From: Isoetes taiwanensis
Lineage: Eukaryota > Streptophyta > Lycopodiopsida > Isoetales > Isoetaceae
Length of the DNA stretch: 64,000 bases
NCBI GenBank assembly: GCA_021234155.1
Contig: JAJEKV010000005.1
Coordinates: 22,581,584 to 22,645,583 of the forward strand
Direction: 5' to 3'
Below, in pieces: positions 11,801 to 21,901 of this stretch. The notes under the pieces are model-generated. The model did not search any database, was not told the DNA's origin, and worked only from the letters and a program-made list of their open reading frames with translations. Each line of letters starts with the position of its first letter. Position 1 is the first letter of the stretch. The position numbers and the translations under genes were made by a program.

Positions 11801-12453
11801 AGAGAGGGGATTTCTACCTTAAGAGAATATGGAGAACCATGTGCCCGTATTTCAAGTGCTGGTGTGAATCTCAAGGAAGAAATAGGAAGTGTAAGGATAA
11901 CATGACCTGGTTAGACCATGCACTCTGGTATGTACTGAATAATTTACCTATGGTTTATCCTAACATCTCGATTGCTGGTCAGTTCGTAGCATTCAGAAAC
12001 TGTCTCAAAACTACTTTGAAGAAAAGCATCATCGCGTATATCTCATATCTGGAGATCAGAAGAACCCTAATTGAAATGACAAGAGATTTGGCTGCTGATC
12101 CTTGGGGAGACTTCAAACTCAATAAACCAAGATGCAAAATGGTTGATATTTGTGAAAAGACAATCAAGCATGCCTCCTTTATGACTAAGAGTCAGGGCAA
12201 CAATGGACCGAAATATAGCAGGAAAACCAAAATGTCAAAAAGTGATGCTGCAAGTACATCTCAGAGTAAAATCAGTCAACCTCCTAGAATTACATGTGAC
12301 CCGCACAGGAGTGATACAGCTCAATCTGAAAGTGTTTCCATTGAGGCTATAGGTACTCCAAGCTCAAATATTGGACATTCAGTAACTAAAGACACCAACA
12401 ACAAGATACCAAAGGGAACAACATATGTAGGGCAAAAACTCAGCTATAAATGA
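8830..12453 (+). pseudogene. Element ORF1, unit 1 (exon 1 frameshifted)
   Basis: Exon 1 starts at ATG 8830 and ends at GATTTTCAG|GTAAAT (9139). The acceptor TTTACAG|AAACAG puts exon 2 at 10927, and it stays open to TGA 12451-12453. The exon 2 protein (about 509 residues) is mostly soluble, with an acidic stretch near DNEDDDPFG, a Cys-containing segment (MCPYFKCWCES) and a Lys/Ser-rich end. I do not recognise a domain; a nucleic-acid-binding accessory protein is a guess. Exon 1 carries one net inserted base and is broken. A possible donor at 12427 (TAT|GTAGGG) would join in phase with the ATG at 12749 and fuse ORF1 to the RT. Confidence 0.65.
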
Positions 12454-12748
12454 CAAGGTATGCTCTCTCTTTTACATTTACAATTTTGTGTATATTACAT
12501 CATAGATGCAGTAGCTTCAATAGGAACTGTGACCTAAACTAGACACACTTTTTGCTAAAAGTATAATAATAAATCATTTATGTTCAGTGGAAAAAATGAA
12601 AGCCGGAAAATGGTGCAGTGCACCAAATATGCCACTTGGCCCAGCAGCTTGATACTACATGATCAACTGATGCAATATCCAAAAAAAACTTATCGGACAT
12701 GATAAGTAATACAACAACTAAAATTTTCTTTTTTTGCTGATCAAACAG

Positions 12749-14810
12749 ATGGAAAAGATTATTACTAAGGATGCTCTGGGAAGGTGGCATATGGAAAAGA
12801 TATTGCACAAAAACAAGCTGAAAATAGTACACTGTACCTTCTTATCTAAGATTCTAGACAAAATATGTCTTCCTAAGATCTTTAATGCAGTAATCATTGA
12901 TGTACTCAAAGATATTGAGGCTGATATAATGGATAATACCATGTTTAGCTGGAGATATATTGAAAGCCTTCGGGATATGTGCTACAAACCATACCAGATC
13001 TTTGCAACAGACAAAGAAAATATTTGTCCATGTAGCAAGCCTTACATCAATAAATTTGTGGATGTAACAGCAGGACATGTTGTTACTACTGATTCCAAGA
13101 TAGTCTATAATAAGACTTTAAGAGGCTTATTTCTAAAAGGCCTCAACCACATCCCAAATGGAATGTTAACCATGGATGAATTCCAGAAAGATATTATAAA
13201 TGCATGTGATGCTATCTTTGATCTACATGTTTATAATTATCCTCACATCAATGAGGTGGACAAGGAAAGTATTAAGGAACGAGTTGTGAAGGAAGCCTGC
13301 TACCAAATAAAAGAGGCCATTAAAATGGAAAAACCTCAAAGGTTTATCCTTAATGACCCAGGTGCTACAAGCAACCTTGATTGGTTGAATAGGAACCTTT
13401 ACATATCTGGGGTTGATAAGGCAGCAAATAACCCAGCTTATATCTGCCCAAAATACATCAAGGGTCTTGCATTTAAAAGGCTCAACAGCAAAGATTTTGC
13501 CAGTACTGAACTATCTGCTGAACAGATAAAAACACTAGTGCAAAAAGACATTAGCAACATCATTGGAAATATCTCTATTGAATCTGAGAAGCTACCGTAT
13601 CTACTCGGAATTTACAAAGCACACAAAAATGACTTCAGGTGGATTACCAATGCACACGATACAATTTACTCTGAAATCTCATTGATCGTGACAGCCGTGC
13701 TAAATAATATTCTAAATATATGGCCAGATGTCGCCAGAATGCTATGTGCCAATTCTACCCAGAAAAGTTAACCCCAACTGGGTTATTGGATCAATCTATG
13801 ACGTTATATTAAATCTACCAGATAAAATTAGTGAAGTATTTGTGGCTGATATCACGAGATGTTACGAAAATATTCCACTGGAAGGAGATACTGGCATATG
13901 TAAAACAATGGAATTAGTGAGCAAGGCAGCATGGAAGTTCATGACCAGTAAAAACATACACTACAAGCTTTGGTACAAAAAAGATAAAGACAGTAAATTC
14001 ATAGCCAAGTGGTTTAAGAATACACCACAAGCAAAATGCTGGGGACTAGTAACTTGTCCAAAATTTATCATGATCAATAACTGGCTGTTACAACACTGCT
14101 TTATTGGTATGGGTAATAATACATGGTTACAAGTAAGTGGTATCCCAATGGGTTTCTCTTGCAGCCCCAATTGGTGTAACCTATACTTAGCATGGTTTGA
14201 AATGAGCTTCATTAACAATTTGGCTGCTCAAGGACGATATAAGGATATAGTAATATTCAAACACCTCTTCAGGTACATGGATGATCTATTAGCGATAAAC
14301 TGCCCTATTATCAGAACTTTCTTTGGAGAAGTCTTCAACTGCCGCAAAGTTGAACTGCAGATTTATGATATGGAAAAACTAGGCATCAAAGAGGAAACAA
14401 GTGTCAAAAGGGATATTGATAGTAACAATGTACATGGATTTGAGCCAATTTCTAATAATCTGACGGTTGAGGTGGTAAACAAGACTCTTGGTATTTTTCA
14501 GACACTCAAATACGACAAAAGGGATGTGCTTCCATTCAGGGCCCTTAAATTTATACATGCTGACAGCTGCAGGCCATATCAAAATGCCAGAAATGTGATT
14601 ATATCCCAGCTGATGCCATACATGTATATTAACTCAAATCCTATCAGGGCTGCAAGTGATATAGTATCTATTATGAACACATTTCATAGTAATGGATTTG
14701 ATAGATTTGGGATCAAACGAAAAGTGATACAATACATAAAGACGGGTACATTTCCAGGACTCAATTATGATACGGAAACATTGTTACAAGAAATCGACAG
14801 AACTTTCTAA
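12749..14810 (+). CDS. Penelope/TERT-clade reverse transcriptase, unit 1 (+1 frame break)
   Basis: Two overlapping frames. The first (12749-13771, 340 residues) contains the RT finger region with YLLGIYKAHKNDFRWIT. The second (13728-14810) contains motif A FVADITRCYENIP (catalytic Asp near residue 41 of that frame), motif B GIPMGFSCSP (138-147) and motif C FRYMDD (Asp 185 and 186). The form of motif A and RYMDD resembles TERT, Penelope-like elements and the RT-related rvt genes more than LINE or LTR enzymes. Joining needs a +1 shift, possibly at AAA AGT TAA C (about 13765-13772). The same break is in unit 2, so it is either programmed or an old lesion. No GIY-YIG endonuclease follows. Confidence 0.75.
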
Positions 14811-15474
14811 AAAGCAAGTAAGTCATTTCAGGTTTTTTCCTTTGTTCATGTCCTTAATTAATATGGGTTTCTATAATTCATAAGGATGGGCTGGCCCTAC
14901 TGCAAAGTAAGGGTCAGCCCACCCTTACTATTGCAGAATTTCAAAAATATAAGCCAGTCCTACCTTACGGTTGGAGGGAGGGTTTTTTTTATACACTTGA
15001 CAAGCATAGTTTATAGTATGTTGCATTATGCATTTTAAAAAAAAATTTTGGGAATAAATACTTAAATACATTAGGGCAAGTTAAATAAGGTACTCTAGCT
15101 TTACAATAATATGAATATGAACTTAAAAACAATTACCCTGGAATTTCTACTTGGTTAACTGGAATAAAGCAAGTAACGCATGACATGCTAGGGTTCCTGT
15201 AAGCGGCCAAAATCGTGATAGAGGTATCCGATATCCCTGATTGATATCCTTGACTGGCAGTGGAAGATATAGAAAGGACGATTTGGCAGCTGGCCACGAT
15301 TTCCAGGTAGGATTGCACACTTCTCACCTAATTTGGTTCATGTTAAAGACTTTTGGCTAGCAGTCTAGAGGGAATAACATCAAGAATCTGACTGATCCTA
15401 CTATCTATACACGAATTAAGCATCAGTAAAGACAGAGTGTCTTTATTACTGGATTTTTATTTCCCCCCTAAAAA

Positions 15475-18400
15475 ATGGATAAGGAGTTTGACTCAGACGG
15501 CAGATCCATCAGTTCCGATGAAGAGGCTCTAAATGAATGCATTTTAGATCATGAACTGCAGTGTTATTTGAACATCAACGAGATTTCTGTGGAGAATACG
15601 CATGAGCAGATAAGCATGGGTAACTTAAAACGCGGAGCAAATGATGGCGCCGCTAGCAAAAGCAACAAGAAAGGATATTGTAGTGACTCTGGTATGGATG
15701 GCGTAATGACAAATGAGCACAACTCTTCAGTTCCAGAAACCCAGCCAGATGATGAATACTATTCTGATCATGACGATTTTCAGGTAAATCAGACCTCTGT
15801 TTTTTATTGGCTGTCATATTTACAAGCTTGATGGGTCAATTGAAATACAAAAGTCGCAGTTCTTTGGCAGTTTAGCTTGTAGGTAAAGCCAGTAAGGATG
15901 CTCATAATTAAGTGTTTTAAGCTAATATAGGTTGGCAAGAATAATACCAGCATTAGGTACTAGTAGGATTTAATGGAAGGCTATACATAAGGATAGGGCC
16001 CGAAAGCGAGAGGCAATGGTGCATGATTTAATGGAACACTATACATAAGGATAGCGCCGGAGCAGATGCAACGATGCACTAAGTGTATTAAGCGAAATTT
16101 TTTTTTTTACAATACTTATAGTTAAGGAGTTACAGGTATATGCTAAAGGTATGAATATTTGAATGTTTGGCATAATTTTAAACTTCTGATACATTTGAGA
16201 GATGTAAATAGAGAAGCAGGCCGAGATTACATCATAAGCTGAGGCATATCTGAGGATATACATACCAATTGAAGGATTAGCAATTTAGAGTCATTTTATT
16301 GAAGGCATACTGAAAAGTATTATCTAGTTTGTATCTTAATATATCTTTCAATTCATTTCTGAAACATACTCCTCTGATTCTTATCTAACGTAGGCTAAGA
16401 AGGTGCAATGAGTGACCGGTGATAAACCGAGAGACTCTATGTACCTTCTGGCCCTGGGTTTGTTACCATTTTTATGCTAACAAATTCTTGGTTGGCCTGC
16501 AGTACGAACGTCTCTCTTCTCATTGCTCTTCTTAGTTTACGGATGGAAAGGATGATGGAGGAAGCATTATGAAGGGCAAAAAGTTAAAAGATACATGCAA
16601 CTCATTTAGGATCTGCTGTGGTAGATTCATATTTTGCTTAATTATGTATTTCTGAGCCAGTAAGAGTAAGACTTTTTTGCACCTTTGTCACTACTTAAGA
16701 CAAAAAGATAAGAGGTACATCACTCTTCAATTTTCAATTTATCTACATAGTTGGGCTCCTCTATAAAAGTCAAACTGCTTTTGGTGACTTAAAACTATGA
16801 GGATCATATATGACAGCATAATAATATAGTTTGCTAAGAGATAATGTAACAAACATATATTTAGCATTGGTTTTTATTATTATACTTCTGGTGAGCAGCA
16901 TATTATATTAAATTTTTGACTTTGCATAAAGATCATAAAAGAGTCTCCTGTAGAACAATTGCTAGAATGTGTATTACTCCTGCTGATTACAATCAATGGC
17001 TTAATAAATAGGTGGCTTATACAACAAGTAGTACTAGCAAGTTTTAATTCTGAATGTAGCACCATATTGGAATAAGTAATTAGGTTGGTACCCAAGAATC
17101 CATCAACACTAGTTCGAATGCATTTAACGTGATTTAGCTAATATGTGCTTAGTCTGTTTAACGAAAAAAAAATCTTTTAAAGTCATATAGTCTCAGAGTG
17201 AATACTGTTTACTACAGTCCAGTGGAATAGGAATTTAGACTAACAGGCTTAATGTTCACAAAGTATGCATAAGTTATTAAGTAATGGATGATAGTACTAT
17301 GGATTTAGACTATTATTAAAAACACAGACCAAGGACATTAAGTACCAGACTGGCAAAGCCAAGGGCTAGTCCTGGATTGATTAGACTGCCTAGGGATTGA
17401 CCGAAGCAGATGCAATTCTAGGCGTACCTAGTTTTGTCCGGGTTTTTTTTTAGACATTTCAATTCACTAGTTTAACTGGTGTTGCTTATGTCTTTGGTAC
17501 ACATTAGTGTTTGACTGGCATACTGTTCTATAACTTTTTCCTTTCCTTAATGGGTGTACTTAATTTACAGAAACAGTATGATGAAGCTGAATTTGAGGTC
17601 ATACCGCCTACGTGGAATGAGGAACTAATAGCCCTAGGGTATGGAGGCAGCAAAATAGAAGTTCCTAATGCAGCAGTGCAGACTCTTATGTGTTGTGTAA
17701 AGGAGTGCAAAGTACATGAGTATATTTTGGAAAAGGAAATCACTAAGAAAGAAGGGGATTTTTCTGCTATTGAGCATCTTGGATTCAGTGAATGGTTGCA
17801 GCTTGTACCAGCTATTAATAAGGCAGGCGATAATTATGATGACATTGTGAGTATCATCAACAAGATATATGCTGAAATTCCGAGTAAAATTTTTGCTTGG
17901 ACAATTGAAGAGGATCTAAGAAAGGAGCAGTACTTCTCAGGTCTGGGTCCACTTGAAACTGCAAACAACATAAAACGACCACAAGATGGGGATGAAAACA
18001 AGGAATCAGACTGGTTAAATGCACAAGACAATGAGGATGATGACCCTTTTGGCACTGTCTTACTTTCTGAAAAAGATAGGGAAACACTCAACTCTAACTG
18101 TGGTGATGCTGATGATGGCAGCAAAGAACGTTTTAGTTTTACACTGAACAATTGCTCACGTTTCCCAATCATACCAGAACGCTTGGTGGAGAATCATGGT
18201 ATATTATGCAACCAAGGTATTTGGAGGACCAAAAACTTTGGGGCATTAGCACCCATTAGCAGGGATGCATGGATTACACTAGGCAGCATAACACCAGCAC
18301 AAGTGGAAGTAGCTAAAAGTGCAGCCTTAAAAATGGATAAGTTTGTGAAAAAGGACAAAGTGAAGCTCAACATTACCACCAGATTCTTCGACAAAGACTT

Positions 18401-19175
18401 TATCTATATTAGCCAAAAGGGCCATATGGCATACCCCACAATAGAGAGAGGGGATTTCTACCTTAAGAGAATATGGAGAACCATGTGCCCGTATTTCAAG
18501 TGCTGGTGTGAATCTCAAGGAAGAAATAGGAAGTGTAAGGATAACATGACCTGGTTAGACCATGCACTCTGGTATGTACTGAATAATTTACCTATGGTTT
18601 ATCCTAACATCTCGATTGCTGGTCAGTTCGTAGCATTCAGAAACTGTCTCAAAACTACTTTGAAGAAAAGCATCATCGCGTATATCTCATATCTGGAGAT
18701 CAGAAGAACCCTAATTGAAATGACAAGAGATTTGGCTGTTGATCCTTGGGGAGACTTCAAACTCAATAAACCAAGATGCAAAATGGTTGATATTTGTGAA
18801 AAGACAATCAAGCATGCCTCCTTTATGACTAAGAGTCAGGGCAACAATGGACCGAAATATAGCAGGAAAACCAAAATGTCAAAAAGTGATGCTGCAAGTA
18901 CATCTCAGAGTAAAATCAGTCAACCTCCTAGAATTACATGTGACCCGCACAGGAGTGATACAGCTCAATCTGAAAGTGTTTCCATTGAGGCTATAGGTAC
19001 TCCAAGCTCAAATATTGGACATTCAGTAACTAAAGACACCAACAACAAGATACCAAAGGGAACAACATATGTAGGGCAAAAACTCAGCTATAAATGTCTC
19101 TCTTTTACATTTACAATTTTGTGTATATTACATCATAGATGCAGTAGCTTCAATAGGAACTGTGACCTAAACTAG
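15475..19175 (+). CDS. Element ORF1, unit 2 (spliced, intact)
   Basis: Exon 1 15475-15783 (103 codons, starting MDKEFDSDGRSIS) and exon 2 17571-19175 join in phase (DDFQ then KQYDEAEFE) over a 1787-bp GT-AG intron, giving about 637 residues. Exon 1 is acidic and Ser-rich with a short basic patch (NLKRGANDG). Compared with unit 1, an 11-bp loss after AGCTATAAATG removes the TGA and the following GT and extends the C terminus to 19175. I do not recognise a family. An intron kept in a retroelement is unusual but has been described for Penelope-like elements. Confidence 0.65.
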
Positions 19176-19381
19176 ACACACTTTTTGCTAAAAGTATAAT
19201 AATAAATCATTTATGTTCAGTGGAAAAAATGAAAGCCGGAAAATGGTGCAGTGCACCAAATATGCCACTTGGCCCAGCAGCTTGATACTACATGATCAAC
19301 TGATGCAATATCCAAAAAAAACTTATCGGACATGATAAGTAATACAGCAACTAAAATTTTCTTTTTTTGCTGATCAAACAG

Positions 19382-21442
19382 ATGGAAAATATTATTACTA
19401 AGGATGCTCTGGGAAGGTGGCATATGGAAAAGATATTGCACAAAAACAAGCTGAAAATAGTACACTGTACCTTCTTATCTAAGATTCTAGACAAAATATG
19501 TCTTCCTAAGATCTTTAATGCAATCATCATTGATGTACTCAAAGATATTGGGGCTGATATAATGGATAATACCATGTTTAGCTGGAGATATATTGAAAGC
19601 CTTCGGGATATGTGCTACAAACCATACCAGATCTTTGCAACAGACAAAGAAAATATTTGTCCATGTAGCAAGCCTTACATCAATAAATTTGTGGATGTAA
19701 CAGCAGGACATGTTGTTACTACTGATTCCAAGATAGTCTATAATAAGACTTTAAGAGGCTTATTTCTAAAAGGCCTCAACCACATCCCAAATGGAATGTT
19801 AACCATGGATGAATTCCAGAAAGATATTATAAATGCATGTGATGCTATCTTTGATCTACATGTTTATAATTATCCTCACATCAATGAGGTGGACAAGGAA
19901 AGTATTAAGGAACGAGTTGTGAAGGAAGCCTGCTACCAAATAAAAGAGGCCATTAAAATGGAAAAACCTCAAAGGTTTATCCTTAATGACCCAGGTGCTA
20001 CAAGCAACCTTGATTGGTTGAATAGGAACCTTTACATATCTGGGGTTGATAAGGCAGCAAATAACCCAGCTTATATCTGCCCAAAATACATCAAGGGTCT
20101 TGCATTTAAAAGGCTCAACAGCAAAGATTTTGCCAGTACTGACTATCTGCTGAACAGATAAAAACACTAGTGCAAAAAGACATTAGCAACATCATTGGAA
20201 ATATCTCTATTGAATCTGAGAAGCTACCGTATCTACTCGGAATTTACAAAGCACACAAAAATGACTTCAGGTGGATTACCAATGCACACGATACAATTTA
20301 CTCTGAAATCTCATTGATCGTGACAGCCGTGCTAAATAATATTCTAAATATATGGCCAGATGTCGCCAGAATGCTATGTGCCAATTCTACCCAGAAAAGT
20401 TAACCCCAACTGGGTTATTGGATCAATCTATGACGTTATATTAAATCTACCAGATAAAATTAGTGAAGTATTTGTGGCTGATATCACGAGATGTTACGAA
20501 AATATTCCACTGGAAGGAGATACTGGCATATGTAAAACAATGGAATTAGTGAGCAAGGCAGCATGGAAGTTCATGACCAGTAAAAACATACACTACAAGC
20601 TTTGGTACAAAAAAGATAAAGACAGTAAATTCATAGCCAAGTGGTTTAAGAATACACCACAAGCAAAATGCTGGGGACTAGTAACTTGTCCAAAATTTAT
20701 CATGATCAATAACTGGCTGTTACAACACTGCTTTATTGGTATGGGTAATAATACATGGTTACAAGTAAGTGGTATCCCAATGGGTTTCTCTTGCAGCCCC
20801 AATTGGTGTAACCTATACTTAGCATGGTTTGAAATGAGCTTCATTAACAATTTGGCTGCTCAAGGACGATATAAGGATATAGTAATATTCAAACACCTCT
20901 TCAGGTACATGGATGATCTATTAGCGATAAACTGCCCTATTATCAGAACTTTCTTTGGAGAAGTCTTCAACTGCAGCAAAGTTGAACTGCAGATTTATGA
21001 TATGGAAAAACTAGGCATCAAAGAGGAAACAAGTGTCAAAAGGGATATTGATAGTAACAATGTACATGGATTCAGAGCCAATTTCCTTAATACGACAGTT
21101 GAGGTGGTAAACAAGACTCTTGGTATTTTTCAGACACTCAAATACGACAAAAGGGATGTGCTTCCATTCAGGGCCCTTAAATTTATACATGCTGACAGCT
21201 GCAGGCCATATCAAAATGCCAGAAATGTGATTATATCCCAGCTGATGCCATACATGTATATTAACTCAAATCCTATCAGGGCTGCAAGTGATATAGTATC
21301 TATTATGAACACATTTCATAGTAATGGATTTGATAGATTTGGGATCAAACGAAAAGTGATACAATACATAAAGACGGGTACATTTCCAGGACTCAATTAT
21401 GATACGGAAACATTGTTACAAGAAATCGACAGAACTTTCTAA
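19382..21442 (+). pseudogene. Penelope/TERT-clade reverse transcriptase, unit 2 (two breaks)
   Basis: Nearly identical to 12749-14810, with the same motif A, GIPMGFSCSP and YMDD boxes in the frame 20360-21442. One A is lost at about 20142 (GTACTGAACTATC becomes GTACTGACTATC), ending the first frame at 20161. The +1 break near 20400 is shared with unit 1. Around 21070-21100 a short segment differs by compensating changes. This copy cannot make a full RT. Confidence 0.8.
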
Positions 21443-21504
21443 AAAGCAAGTAAGTCATTTCAGGTTTTTTCCTTTGTTCATGTCCTTAATTAATATGGGT
21501 TTCT

Positions 21505-21779
21505 GGGTGAAAGCATGTTAGGGCCTACATAAAAAATTACCAAAAAGGTACTTTTCTTTGTACTTCTGTGCAAGTACATAATTGTATTTTAAAGTACCTA
21601 GACTACAAGATTGACTAAAAGAAATTGTGTTATGTTCAAGAGTAGTAGTACATACATGTTGTAAGGTACTTTGTGATGTCAAGAAGATGTTAAGAACTCA
21701 AATATATCATCATCTTTGACTACCCAGAGTATTTTCCAGGTAGTTTCCAAAACATGTAGGCCCTAACATGCTCTTACCC
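21505..21779. mobile_element. MITE of 275 bp inside array unit 2
   Basis: Unit 1 reads GGGTTTCTATAATTC; in unit 2 the same site is split by 275 bp with TTCT on both sides (21501-21504 and 21780-21783). The ends are inverted: GGGTGAAAGCATGTTAGGGC and, from the other end, GGGTAAGAGCATGTTAGGGC, about 24 bp with two mismatches. It has no coding capacity. The empty site in unit 1 proves insertion after the duplication. I cannot assign a superfamily from a 4-bp target. Confidence 0.9.
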
Positions 21780-21901
21780 TTCTATAATTCATAAGGATGG
21801 GCTGGCCCTACTGCAAAGTAAGGGTCAGCCCACCCTTACTATTGCAGAATTTCAAAAATATAAGCCAGTCCTACCTTACGGTTGGAGGGAGGGTTTTTTT
21901 T

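Larger units (their letters stand above)
8347..14990 (+). repeat. Array unit 1 (6644 bp)
   Basis: Complete unit with exon 1 (8830-9139), intron (9140-10926), ORF1 exon 2 (10927-12453) and RT frames (12749-14810). Exon 1 is 310 bp here against 309 bp in units 2 and 3; the changed segment around 8938-8975 shifts the frame and brings a stop. Confidence 0.9.
14991..21901 (+). repeat. Array unit 2 (6911 bp, with MITE)
   Basis: Complete unit. Removing the 275-bp MITE and its 4-bp duplication leaves 6632 bp, close to unit 1. Exon 1 is intact here, but the RT frame has lost one base at about 20142. Confidence 0.9.

Noticed and set aside
11190-12167. Several minus-strand frames opposite ORF1
   Set aside because: They mirror the real plus-strand coding frame and are present identically in both units.
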